From positions 43,873,477-43,937,476 of the forward strand of contig CM036622.1 of NCBI GenBank assembly GCA_020746105.1: DNA of 64,000 nucleotides, written 5' to 3'. How positions within the stretch are numbered: the first letter of the stretch is position 1; the number at the start of each line of letters is the position of its first letter. Origin of the DNA: Trogon surrucura (Eukaryota; Chordata; Aves; Trogoniformes; Trogonidae). The translations under genes were made by a program, and so were the position numbers. A model generated the notes under the pieces. That model had not been told where the DNA came from and did not search any database. It was given only the letters and a program-made list of their open reading frames with translations. Of this stretch, positions 21,838-33,484 are shown in pieces.

Positions 21838-22015
21838 GGGGCTGGTTAGCTCGCTCGGTTAGAGCGTGGTGCTGGTAACACCAAGGTCACGGGTTCGATC
21901 CCCATTGGGTCCCCATGTATTGCCTGACCTAGTTGAGAGGCGTCCCTGCCCATGACCAGGGAGGTTGGATTAGATGATCTCTAAGGTCCCTTCCAGCCTA
22001 GGCCATTCTATGATT
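21838..22015 (+). mobile_element. tRNA-Ile-headed SINE with CR1 tail (TguSINE1-like)
   Basis: The head (about 21840-21912) resembles tRNA-Ile: GGCTGGTTAGCTC, GAGCGTGGTGCT, ACACCAAGGTC, and an intact B box GGGTTCGATCCCC at 21891-21903. The anticodon loop reads CTGGTAA, the A-box half is altered and the acceptor ends do not pair, so it is not a working tRNA gene. The rest (about 21935-22015) is a CR1 3' end (GGTTGGATTAGATGATCTC, then CCATTCTATGATT). This fits composite SINEs known from passerine genomes, which are thought to be copied by CR1 proteins. The tail matches the CR1 at 43.4-43.5 kb in this window. Confidence 0.85.
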
Positions 22016-22019
22016 AAGA

Positions 22020-25000
22020 GACCCATTTAACATAGTCTGTAGTATTAGAAAGCAGAAGATTCCTGCGATTTTTTTGCGAGATGCTTTACCCTTCAAAATT
22101 ATTTCTGTTTCCCCCTGTTGTTATGGGGAAAACTATGTTCAATTTATTTCACAGAAAGACTTGAGAGATAGGTTTTTGTTCCTATGCTGAGCTCTCTTGT
22201 GTATTCAGTTTTGTAGTCAATGTAAGCAGTGCAGCCCTGTACAGGAATCTTGCATGGAACAACTCCCAGAATATGTCTTCTAGGTATTATCCTCGCAGCC
22301 CAACAGGGGAGGTATAAGCTCTGTGAATTACTAAGGCATAGTGTCCCATTTCTGTTGCTGACTTCACGGGAAGGAACAGTTCCGTGATTCTGTGTTGCTT
22401 TTTCTCATGTTAAACACAGGCAAAACTGCTTTCTTGCAGAGGAAAGGTACATTTACTAGAAGATGGATTGTTAGGTTGAAAGGCAGTACTATTTAAATTC
22501 TTTCTGAATATTTACATCTTAAATTTTGTTTTATGAAGTCCTTCTCTAGGTGTTATTGCTAGAGATTTTCAGGATGAGACAAAGAACTGGGAGAATACAT
22601 AAAGGATTCCTATTTCAAGTAGTTAGATAAATGGTAATTACTATTAGATTAATTATAAAAAATTATTATGTAGTGGAAAGTAATACATGTAACGATCCAG
22701 CAATAACAAGGAGCAGCACTGCTTTTTCTCTTTGAACCAATTTTCCTCCCTTAATTTTCTGTATTCCTCCCAGTGGTTCACTACTTTTATAAAAGGATGG
22801 GATTTGGGAGAGCATGCTGAATGGAAATCAAATTGTCCAATCCATAGGAGGGTATTTAGCCACTGCAGTAAATAAGAGAGAAGCATTACTGACTCCATCA
22901 TGAAATGAGATTCAGGGATTTTGTGTTCTGTGGCTCTTTAGGTGATTCATACTTCTTTTGAAAATTACCTTTGGACACCTATCAAAAGAGGGTTTGCTAT
23001 AATTGCCTGATACCTGAGCTTGCAAAGTGAGGTCACATCTGAAATGACCATGATCTGTTTTGTTGAGGCACTAAAGACTGTAGCTATTACTGTTCTGCAC
23101 TAAAATCCATGTTTAAGGGGGTTTGCATTGCAGTTGGCTTAGAAAAGTGGAATATTATCATTTTCAGTTATCCTAAAAATGCAAATACTTGCAGACAGCA
23201 ACAGACTTTCACATTTCTCCCACTGAGGCTGTATTGTTTTAGTATCCCTTTTTTACTATGGACAGTATTTTCAATCTTTGAAATATTTTGTAGCAATTGA
23301 TTTCATATTTCTTCTAGAAGATAAAGTAAAAGATCTTCTCTGTATTTGTTCAGTACCTTGCTGTTTGACTGTGCTGCTGAAGTCTTTGATGAGATAAAGA
23401 ATAAATACTTTCCTTCCTCAGATGTGGGCAGAGGTTTGTTGAATACTGAAACAAGGATACATTTTGTAGAGCAATGGCTTTGAACTGTTGATCTCTGAAC
23501 CCCTCAGTGTCCGAGAAACTATGTCTAAAAAGCTCACCAAGAAAAGCAAGAAAATAAAACTCTGAGAAAGCCAACCTGATTGTCGGCCAGCTTCAGTTCA
23601 CCCAACAGAGGTTTTTAACTTTGGAAATTTTCCAAACAAAACAAAGGTCAAACCAACTGCTGTTGAGTCATGGTTGGAGGTGTAGCATTTCTTACATTCC
23701 AGCATCACTTTATGATTAATAATTTGTTTGAGTAAATGGTGGTCTGTGAAGAGTATGTCTCTATCGCTTACAAAGCATGATTTCTGATGAAGAGAGCAGA
23801 AATAATATTTTGGATGTCTGACAAACTCTGAAAGATATCTCTTAATGGGGAGTGAAGAAGTTTTTTGTAGCAGGATATGTGAAGTTCCCGAACCTTGCCC
23901 TGGCAAAAAAACTTGCTTTTTATCCTTATAAATTATAAAGGGGAAATATGGGCGTCTCGGTTTGTCTTGATTTAATTTTATCCCACATGTATAGGGTTAC
24001 AAGTATGTGGCAGTTAGGCATAAGTGATGGGATTTTATGCTCCAAATGCTGGTAAGAGAGAAGCTTCAGATCACATAGGTTAATGCTGCTTGATTCAAAC
24101 ACACCTAGTCCAAATCTCTTACACTTTTTTAGACCCCACCCACCATTGCAGCAGAAGACTATAAATATTAACTACTGCCAGATGCTCACTCCCAGCAGGG
24201 ATGCTTTCCTCTGGAGTTCATCTTTCTGATTCAGTGGGGACCTTTCACTGCCATTGCCATCCCAGACCCAGGGACTTGGGAAGCCTGAGAAGACAATGAA
24301 CGGTTTGCCAATTGCATGCCCCATTCCCAGCAAGATTTTTCCTCCTGACTCCAATAATAGCAGGACACACCACTAAAATTCTTGTCAGATACAGAAAAGA
24401 GTGGGCAGTGATGTTACAGCACGGCGATTTTTATTCCTCAAATTTGTGCCGTTTACGTTGTTGGGGAGGACGGGCATTTTTATCTAGTATATTTATCTAG
24501 CATCTTTATTCTGTTTTTAAAAAAGCATTGATTAATTTATTTTTTTTCCCCCTGGAGTTTAATAAGCTAGAGCTTTGAGAGTTGTGCTTCGCTTGCTCCC
24601 ATGTTTGTCCTGGCAAAGAGCGAAATTTAAAGCTGAGCCTTTTTCTGCTGGGTGTTTTTCTTTCCTGCAATAAACACAAAATATGCAGTTGGTGTCATGA
24701 GAGCAGTAGGTACATGATTCAACTGACACTTCCCAGCAGAAAACTCCCCATCTTGCCAGGCCGTTGAGGAGACGTGACAATGATTTATTTCGGTGATAAC
24801 GCAGCAGGAACACAAGTCCAATTGTTTGCTATGTAGGTCAGAATGGGGTATGTTGGCATCTTTGTTTGCAGACTTTACAAAAAAGTCTGGGAATGGGAAG
24901 TATGTCAGAAAAAAACCCTCTTCAGATACTACTAAAATTGTTTCCCTGGCAGAGGTAAGCTATAAACAGTTTGCTGTCAAATACTTGCTGTCTAGCTGCA

Positions 25001-28000
25001 ATAGCTGGACACTGTCTGGATAGGAGGAGGTTTAATTTTTCAGATTAAACACCTCATTTACTCTCTACCTAAGTGCAGCGAATAAAGTCTGGGTCTGTGT
25101 AGTGGAGAAGGCCCTTAGAAATACTCAGGCATGCTGTTCCAGCATAAGTTCCTGACAGCAGTTTATGTTCATGTAGATATTTCATGTAAGAGTCAGGGGA
25201 AATTGTCAGGTAACTTGGTTAGCTCAGGACTTCTGTTGCAGCCCTGTGCCTTTTAATGTCTGTAATAGTGCTTTAGAAAATCACTCACCTGTCACTTTGA
25301 GTTTTACCTATTCAGTCAACACGGGCTTTACAAATTGGCAGGAGATGAAGTTGTTGGAGACATAATTTTGTGTAACATATTACAAACATTTTATTGGACA
25401 CCCCATTGCACATCACGAAGACACGTGTTCTTGTGGGAGTCTACCAACTCTGTCCTGAAGTCTTTCCCTTCGACGAAAGGTTATTCAAGATGAAGAGCCA
25501 AGCTTTTATCTCTTTCCTTAGGTGAGTGTTCCAAGGAAGGGATTTGGGACTGCTTTTCTTCAGTAGGCTTGGGTGGTGTCATGCGCTCTTCAGAGTGTGT
25601 CTCTGCATGTGCCCCTCAGGCTCTAGTTTCCAGGTGTGTCCCTCTGGTCCTCCGTTACCAGTATCTGTGTAAACAGCAGCACCACAGCTAATACTGCTTG
25701 ATAGCTAGGCGGGGCTGAGGGACATACTGTGCCTTCACATTTTGGGGAGAATAATTCTTTCCCAAGTGGTGCATCTCCTTGACACTGACTGTCAGCTTCT
25801 TCCCATACCAGTGGGAGAAATGCACAGTGCCTTGCAGCATCGATTGAACTTACGTTATGGCAAACATTACAGCCAAACCCATACTTTTTTAGGTTCCATA
25901 CCACACACACTCAAGGAAAAATTTACTCTTTGCCCCATATTTTGAGAGCTGAATAGATTTTTGAAGCAGCTGGAGGCAGTGTTCCAAGATCACGTACCCT
26001 TTTTATTTCCCTCTGGAAAGGAGAAAATAAATCCTGATGTCTGGACATGATGTTGTCGAATGATCATCCTTTTTCTTGGCATGTTTATTAGCACAATGTG
26101 GACTCTTATGATTCTCCTCCCTCTATCAATCCTAACCATTTATAGCAATTCTTTTTGCTGGGATTCAGTGAATAATCTTATGAAAATCCGTTTCATACAG
26201 GAAAGATACCAAGTCGGGTGATAATAAATTTGAAATAATGGTATGTGCAATCAAAGATTTTAAGTTGCACCACAATTCAGAAGGGAAGCAGGTGGTAACA
26301 CTGATATTTTTATTTCAGCCTCATCGTGACAATTTGATGTAATCTATTTGGTATTGCTAATGAGACTTAACAAAAAAAAAGTGAAAAAAGGAAATACTGT
26401 CTGCCTGCCTAAAGGCAATATTTCTCTTCTAGTAAGGCTGAGGCCCTAGCCAGTCTTTGTGTAAGCATCTGTAGCTTAATGGCTTTCAAGAGAAGTGACT
26501 AGCTGAGGATCTTGATTATTCTCGATTATGAATAAAGGCATAAAGAATAATAATGGCAGGGGATTCTGAATTCCGCTACTGCACTCCGATGTGAAATGCA
26601 TGCAAACACAGAGTGGAACACCACATTCTGACACAGAGAAGCATCTGTGTGTAAATGCAACTTGACTTTTCAAAGGGCTCCAGTGCTGAATCCCAAAACT
26701 TTCTGGCATCTTCGAAAAAAATCTCTGAAAAATCAATGACACAGCAGTTTATGCTGGGAAGAAGAAACGGAGTGTGTCTTCTCTTGAAGCATCACGCTGT
26801 GATGAATGGCCAGTAGGTCTGGTGAGCCAGTCATCCCTTCCAGTCCACTCTTTGTTTCTGTAAATGAGACAGTGTGTATCTGGAAGAATGGGAAGTTGTC
26901 TGGACACTTGATCCATCTGATCCAACAAATAGCTCAGTTGATTCAGTGATAAAAACATAGCTGACTATTTCAAATGTTCACATAATGGGGATTTTTTTTT
27001 TTAGTAAACACGATATTATAACCTTCTTTAACACTGCCACTAGTGTTTGCTGCTGAAAGTAGAAAAAATGGGTAAGATCATGAGCTACACTCTAATCTGT
27101 AGCATTAAATATCTGTAACAACAGAACAAGGAGTAGCATGATAGGATGAAAAGGTGTATTTTGATAAGAATTTACCACACATACTTGACTGATATGCTTA
27201 AAGATTGTATTTAGATTTGGATGGTGTAAAAATTACTGTTATATTAGGCTATATTTATATGTATCTATTTAATGCACTAATTTAAATAAAGCTACTTTTA
27301 AGAAGTGTTTTGTCTGAATTCTATAAAATTTGCAGGAAATTAGGTTCCCCCTGATTTTCTCTATTGATACTGAAGGCCCAGCTGAGAAGATGCTCAGCTC
27401 CCCCCCCCCCAAGTTCAAGGCTAGATTTCTCGATTGTTCATGAGAGTTTTCGTGTTTCTCCTTCACAGTTCTGAGGCATTTCACATACATCCTGTGAAAG
27501 CTTCTTGCTGGGATATTGCAGCCTCTCCTACTGGTACCATTTTCAGAAACCAGCTCCTGTTTATAACGAGCAAAATGTATTGAAATGTGCAAAACCACTC
27601 AGTTACAACTCAGGGGAGTTACAGCTCCTCCCCAGTGAGGTCAGATGTTGAATCAAGAGCGAGCTCACAGCTGATAAACTATTCATGTGCATTGGCTGTG
27701 ACAGTAGTCCTGTAAGTCACCTTTTTTTAGTCCGTTCACCTCGCTGATGGAAGGCAAATTCCATCTTATTTTTTGGGCATAGATAATAAACGGAGGTAGG
27801 CTAAGGGAATTTCCCTGTGCCTCTGCAAAGAAACTGGTGCTGCACCTTCCTGAACAAGTGCTGGCTATAGCTGCTCAGAGGCAGCAGCTTTGCACACCCT
27901 TCAGCTGAGATTTGCACACCCTTCAGCTGGGTTTTGCACACACTTCCAGCTGAGTTTGATGCAGCCTTTCAGCTCGGGCTGCCACTGAGGGAACTGCTCT

Positions 28001-29265
28001 CCTCTTGTTCCTGCTCCTGCATTGCCCTCTTGTGTGGGCACAGGCCCTTGCACAGCCATGGGCGGGATCACCCCTGGAAGAGGGGCCTCAAAAGTCACCC
28101 AGACAAAGCCAAGCCCACAGCTCCCTTGCTCTTCTTGCCTGTTCAGTGAGCGCAGGAAGCTCTAAGCTTGGTTTTCATTTGCTTTTATGAGCTCTTCTTT
28201 TTTTTTTGCAGCTCATCAGCAGTAAGTATGAGACCAGTTTCTAATAACTTACGTTCTCTTTATGTTTTAATCAGGAAAAGACTGACGTGGGCTTTATTCC
28301 CAAGGCAATCACTCCCACCATCGCTGTTCCGTACGTTGTGCCCACACAGCAGCCCGTGACGCAGAGAGCTGCTCGCAGGGTTGGGCTCAGCGAGCTGCCT
28401 CCTCATTGGGAAATCCCCTGCGTAAGAGAGTCCTTGTGCAATAGTGTGGACCTTGCAGCTTTCGCTTTTCTAGCTGTAGAAGAGGTAACGCGAAAATCTC
28501 TGTCCTCATCCAATGTGACTTCAGAGCTGGGAGCAATTATTGCTTGATGCTCAAACAAGCTGCAGCTCTGGCTGGGGAATTTTAAATTGTCTTGTGCTCT
28601 GTGAGGAAGTTTTAGGGTACGTGCTGAGTCTCACAGAGACCTTCTCAGCATCCTCCCCTGCTGTCCCTCCACAGGGGGCCCCCAGGGCAGCAGCATTCTC
28701 CAAATCATCCCAGGTCCCTAGGGATCGGGGTGCTGGCTGCTCTGCTTTCTGTTGGCAGAGAAAGTCACTCCCAACTTTCCAAAAATGCGGAGAGGAATCT
28801 CTGATTGCTTTGACACTCCAGCATTTTGCTCCAGTTCCAGAACACTGGGCAAAGTGTTCAATTTCTTCCTGGAAATGGAAATTCTGGTCCAGGTTGAACC
28901 TGTTAACATGGAAAGCGCCTGATTCCATCCTTTGCCCATCTCCTCTTCATAGTCCATGAGAATGTTTCTGTGCTGCTCATCCCTGTTAGGCATACAATGC
29001 AAAGCACAATCTGTCTTGGTATACTAGAGGGACAAGTTCCTTTCTACAGTGTGAAAAGTGTGCTAAGTCTGTTTTCTTCCTTTTAAGGCATTTATACAGC
29101 TTGAAGAAGTTTCGCTTGTATTTCAAAACCAGTGAGCAAAGGCAGACGGACACTGTCAGTGTGTGAGCAACTCCGTGCTGCACCGAGCCTAAGAGAGCTC
29201 TATGCCTGAAAGCAGGCATGGCTGATGGACTTAGGCTGAGGATCAACTACATGCACCTAGATTTC
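22020..29265. other. Intergenic DNA, no gene seen
   Basis: No convincing exon, RNA gene or long transposon fragment is visible. Minor items are a C-run near 27400-27411, a 22-bp tandem repeat at 27889-27975 and T-runs near 26991 and 28198. The open frames are short and overlap on both strands. Confidence 0.5.
27889..27975 (+). repeat. 22-bp minisatellite, about 3-4 units
   Basis: Units beginning TTTGCACACCCTTCAGCTG start at 27889, 27911 and 27933. A degraded fourth unit starts at 27955. The first two differ by only about three bases. Confidence 0.85.
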
Positions 29266-29267
29266 GA

Positions 29268-29400
29268 AACAGGTTGTGGCCTGCCCTGGGGGATCCTGCC
29301 TTGTGGGGGGATTGGACTAGATGATCTCTAGAGGGTCCTTGTAACCCCTAACATTCTATGACTATGATTCTACGATTTTATGATATTATGATTCTAGGAT
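29268..29400 (+). mobile_element. CR1 3'-end fragment
   Basis: The stretch contains GGGGGATTGGACTAGATGA, then AACCCCTAACATTCTATGA and a long, imperfect run of ATGATTCTA-type units. Only the 3' end is present. Confidence 0.85.
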
Positions 29401-31378
29401 TTAACTCTCACCATCCACTTCAGTTCAAAATAGGAGAAAACTTTCCATCATAGAAAATAGTTGCCTTGTGAATGTGCTGTGGGATAGCCCACAAGAGAAC
29501 CCCCCTCTGCCTTCCAGAGAGGCTCTTCTTTTTCTATCTGGCGAGACCTGAAGGGGCAGTTTGTGAGACTGCAGCATGTAAATGTGAAGTTTAATCTTTG
29601 TAAATAATTAGCTTCACACTGGATAAACACACGCCATTTATCTATCATCTGTCTGAAACACCGGTGGTTTACAAGCTGGAGCACTACACCCCTCTGGACC
29701 GAGGTCCTCAGGGTCCTCAGCAGTTTGCCGGTTGCCATCCAGCCTCTGCTGCCAGCACCGCTGCAAGCCCCCACCACCCCGTACGCACCCACCACTCAGT
29801 TTATGGGAGCCCATCAGGAAGGAGGTTCATGATGCTGAAAGCACACAAGTCTGTCTGCTGAACCCTGCTCCTCTGGCCTGCTCACACCTGCCTCTGAAAC
29901 TTGCTCTCCTCTCTCCCTAGTGATGCCAAAAGCCCTGTGTGGATTCTTTATTGAGATATATAAATAAATTCTCTCTCTACTTTCTCTCTCACCTGCCAGC
30001 TTATTCAGTGCTGGACTGCTTCATCACTTAGACCTTTCTGGACAAATGTTGTCCCTATTCTGCACATTCAACAGCTGGGAGGAGGACAGATCCTGACAGT
30101 CAGAAGACAGCAAAACACCACCTCTGGTCTTGATTTTTAATTTATGCACAGGATTAATAGAAAAAAACTTATACCTGCATGGAGTTTAAACATAAGCAGT
30201 CTTTGATGACGGCAAAGAAAAACTCTCTGTCCCATAGTGTGTAGGGATAACACGTGGACTTGGCTTTGCAGTAGCCTGTGATAACGCTGGGGAAGACAGA
30301 TTGGGTGGTCTGCTCCCAGGAGTAGCAACTCAGTGGGTGGGGAGATGCTGTGGAACACAATTTTGGATGACTTCAGCACAGCACAGAAGACTAAACTTAA
30401 CACTGCTGTTCCCTGTCAGAAAATATTTACTGCTTAGCTGAACCACAGCCGAGCCTCCTCATCGCTGGCCCATGAAGCTACACGTGGCAGGCGGGATGCA
30501 GGCTGTTCTGCTGTCGGGGTGCACCCGGGGTGCACCAGCTGAGCTGCAAGTGGCTGACGAAGCCGAGTGCATTTCCCTGCTGGGATGTGCGCTCCCAGCC
30601 AAAGCAATACCTGCATTTACTAGAGAGTGTTTAGAAACGTTCCACCGCAGTGCTTGGAAAACTTGGAAAAGCAAAGAAGGTGTCTGAGTCTGCCAGCAAA
30701 AACATCTCCTAAAAGGAGAAGATAAATTACTTTTTCTGTGTGATAGGTGTCACCAATAGTGGTGGGAGGAATAACAGGCAGCTTGTGTAAGGAGGTGATT
30801 TCTTTCTGCATGAAATTATGCATCTGTTCTGCCTGCCACAGACCTCACGGCATTGGCCCTCCCTCCCTTGGCTCAGCTTCTTTCAGTGTGAGGCTGTGAA
30901 CTGCCGTGCAAACAATACATATTTTTAATGTGGAATAGCTGCTTCTGCAGGAGCGCACATCAAAGGCGTCGAGGTATTTCTAGCAAGCTCTGAACCAACC
31001 TGCCTGGCCATCTCTCCTGAGGCTGGAGCATAAGGCCATTGATTAGAAAGAGCTTTACTGAAGTCCCAGGTGAGCTGGGAAACATTTCCTACTCTTCCAC
31101 AGAGTTCTCTAAAACTGAATTTGAAAAAGAGTCCTCCCAGAAGGTTTGCTCATACTCTTATATGCATGAATCAGAATAATGATATCATTTGCACTGTGGC
31201 ATTTTCCTACAGAATCTTCATTGTTTCAGGATAATTCTCTCAAGCCCTGTTAGTTACATGTAGTAGCTGCCTTGCTTAACCCCTGTGAAGATCTATAGAC
31301 TTTTCTGAAGATCTATAGACTTTTCACCAATGCTGAGTAGATGGGAAAAATCACCTCCCTCAACCTGCTGGCAATGAT
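29401..31378. other. Intergenic DNA, no gene seen
   Basis: I see no supportable gene. A perfect 20-bp tandem duplication lies at 31286-31325. The CT-rich segment near 29900-30000 shows nothing further. Confidence 0.5.
31286..31325 (+). repeat. Perfect 20-bp tandem duplication
   Basis: A unit beginning TGAAGATCTATAGAC occurs at 31286-31305 and again, identical, at 31306-31325. Each unit contains the palindrome AGATCT. Confidence 0.9.
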
Positions 31379-31756
31379 GGAATCACAGAATCACAGAATG
31401 TTAGGGGTTTGAAGGGACCTCTCGAAATCATCTAGTCCAATCCCCCCACCAAAGCAGGTTCACATAGGGCAGACCGCACAGGAATGCATGCAGGCGGGTT
31501 TTGAAAGTCTCCAGAGGAGGAGACTTCCACAACCTCTCTAGGCAGCTCATTCCAGTGCTCTGTGACTCTCACAGTAAAGAAGTTTCTCCTTATGTTGAGG
31601 TGGAACTTCCTGTGTTCTAGCTTATACTCATTATTCCTTGTCCTATTACTGGGCACCATTGAATAGAGTGATCTCCTCTCAGCCATCTCCTTTCAAGGCT
31701 AAGCAGCCCCAGTTCTCTCAGTCTCTCTTCATTGGAGAGATGTTCAGGTCCCTTAA

Positions 31757-32491
31757 TCATTCTCGTAACTCTCCATTGGACTCTCCAGTAGGTCCCTGTC
31801 TCTCTTGAACTGGAGAGCCCCAAACCTGGATGCAGGTTTCGAGGTGTGGTCTCACCAGGGCAGAGTAGAGGGGGACGAGAACCTCTCTAGACCTGCTGGA
31901 CACACTTTTCTTAATGCACCCCAGGATCCCATTGGCCCTCTTGGTCACAAGGGCACATTGCTGTCCCATGGACAACTTACTGTCCACTAGGACTCCAAGG
32001 TCTTTCTCCATTGGGCTGCCTTCCAGCAGGGCGACCCCTAATCTGTACCGGTGTCTGGTGTTATTCCTCCCCAGATGTGGGACTCTATACTTGTCCTTAT
32101 TGAACTTCATGAGGCTTACCTTCCCCCAGCTCTCTAGCCTGTCCAGATCTCCTTCAATAGCAGCCCAGCCTTCCGATGTATCAACCACGCCCCTCAGTTT
32201 CAGATTGTCAGCAAACTTGCTGAGGGTGCACTCTATCCTCTCATCTAGGTCATTGATGAAACTGTTGAACAGAACTGAACCCAATACTGATCCCTGGGAA
32301 ACACCACTGGCCACAGACCTCCAACTTGATTCTGTGCCACCCATCACAACCCTCTGAACTCTAGTGTTGAGCCAGTTCACAATCCACCTCACAGTCCAAT
32401 CATCTATCCCGCATTCCTTGAGTTTTCCTACGAGGATGATATGTGAGCCAATATCAAAAGCATTACTGAAGTCAAGGTATACAACATCCAC
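31757..32491 (-). pseudogene. CR1 reverse transcriptase remnant (palm and carboxyl part)
   Basis: A 244-codon frame of the CR1 ORF2 polyprotein, which normally copies LINE RNA into DNA at the target site. Recognisable motifs are [40 protein letters not shown] and a carboxyl stretch with [14 protein letters not shown] and [14 protein letters not shown]. The catalytic FADD box reads FADN (residues 93-96 of the frame) and the PQGS turn reads SQGS, so the enzyme would be inactive. A stop near 32494 separates it from the upstream fingers region at 32548-32859. This is a transposon gene remnant, not a host gene. Confidence 0.9.
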
Positions 32492-32547
32492 TGCTCACCC
32501 TTCATCCACCCATTTGGTCACACCTTCGTAGAAGGATATCAGTTTAG

Positions 32548-32859
32548 TTAAGCAAGATTTCTCCTTGGTAAATCCAAGTTGGCTACTGCAATAACTTTCT
32601 TTGCTTCCATTTGGTTAGAGATGGCCTTCAGAATGAGCTGCTCCATCACCTTTCCAGGGATGGAGGCGAGGCTGACTGGTCTGTAGTCGCCTGGGTCCTC
32701 CTTCTCGCCGCTTGGGAAGACTGGAGTGACATTGACTTTCTTCCAATCTCCAGGTATCTCTCCCATTCTCCATGATTTTTCAAAAATGATGGAGAAGGGC
32801 TCAGCAACAGCATCAGCCAGCTCTCTCAGCACACTTGGATGGGTTCCATTGGGGCCCAT
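32548..32859 (-). pseudogene. CR1 reverse transcriptase remnant (fingers region)
   Basis: The frame reads GPNGTHPSVLRELADAVAEP, then SIIFEKSWRMGEIPGDWKKV, and DYRPVSLASIPGKVMEQLI. This is the conserved opening of the CR1 reverse transcriptase. It belongs to the same element as the palm remnant to its left and is separated from it by a frame break. Confidence 0.88.
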
Positions 32860-33239
32860 GGATTTGTGTGTTTTCAGCTTTTCCTAGAGGTCTCTAACCC
32901 AATCCTCACTAACCAGTGGTGAGTTTCATTGCTCCAGCTTTGCTCTTCTACTTCTACTGACTAGAATTCCTGAGGGCTGATCTTAGGAGTAAAGACTGAG
33001 GCAAAGAAGGGATTCAGCAATTCTGCCATCTCTGCATCCTTTGTTATCATATCTGCCACCTCATTTAGCAGTGGACACACTTTTTCCCTACTCTTCTCTT
33101 TGATATATCTGAAGTTCTTGTTTCTTTCACCTCCACAGCCAGACTAAATTCCAAGAAAGCCTTGGCCTGTCTTGGTGAGTCTCCACATACTCCAGCAGTA
33201 TTTGTCTGGCAATTCTTTGTCTAATACAGCCCAGAAAAC

Positions 33240-33480
33240 CATTGGTCTTCTTTACCTGAGTTCCCCAAACATTTTTATTGCCCTTCCTGAAGAAGGAGGA
33301 ACATTTGCTTTCTTCCAGCCTTCAGGAATCCATATTGGTTGCCATGACCTTTCAAAGATTATAGAGAGTGGCATCCCAATGACATTGACCAGCCCGTTAG
33401 CACTTGTGAGTGCATCCCATGAGGCCCCATGGGCCCACATATGTACGATTTGTTTAAATGTTCACTAACCTGACCACTTC
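33240..33480 (-). mobile_element. Second, older CR1 fragment (RT fingers region)
   Basis: On the minus strand a frame at 33252-33440 reads VIGMPLSIIFERSWQ and IPEGWKKANVPP. This is the same part of reverse transcriptase already present at 32548-32859. Because the region between is the upstream linker of the first element, this must be a separate and more degraded CR1 copy in the same orientation. Confidence 0.72.
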
Positions 33481-33484
33481 CACT

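Larger units (their letters stand above)
31379..33180 (-). mobile_element. Long CR1 LINE fragment with decayed ORF2
   Basis: On the minus strand this is a ~1.8-kb CR1. Its 3' tail is at 31379-31400 (AATCACAGAATCACAGAATG read on the plus strand). ORF2 continues through the reverse transcriptase (31757-32491 and 32548-32859) into the linker upstream of it, up to about 33180 (CTGAGGGCTGATCTTAG and AAGACTGAGGCAAAGAAGG on the plus strand). It is the longest transposon copy in the window. Its 5' part, including the endonuclease, is missing. Confidence 0.9.

Noticed and set aside
21840..21912. A functional tRNA gene
   Set aside because: The T arm and B box are good, but the acceptor ends do not pair, the A-box region is altered and the sequence continues directly into a CR1 3' end. 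It is a SINE head.
31757..32491. A 244-codon frame as a host protein gene
   Set aside because: It is CR1 reverse transcriptase with a damaged catalytic box, interrupted upstream by a stop and followed by a CR1 3' tail.
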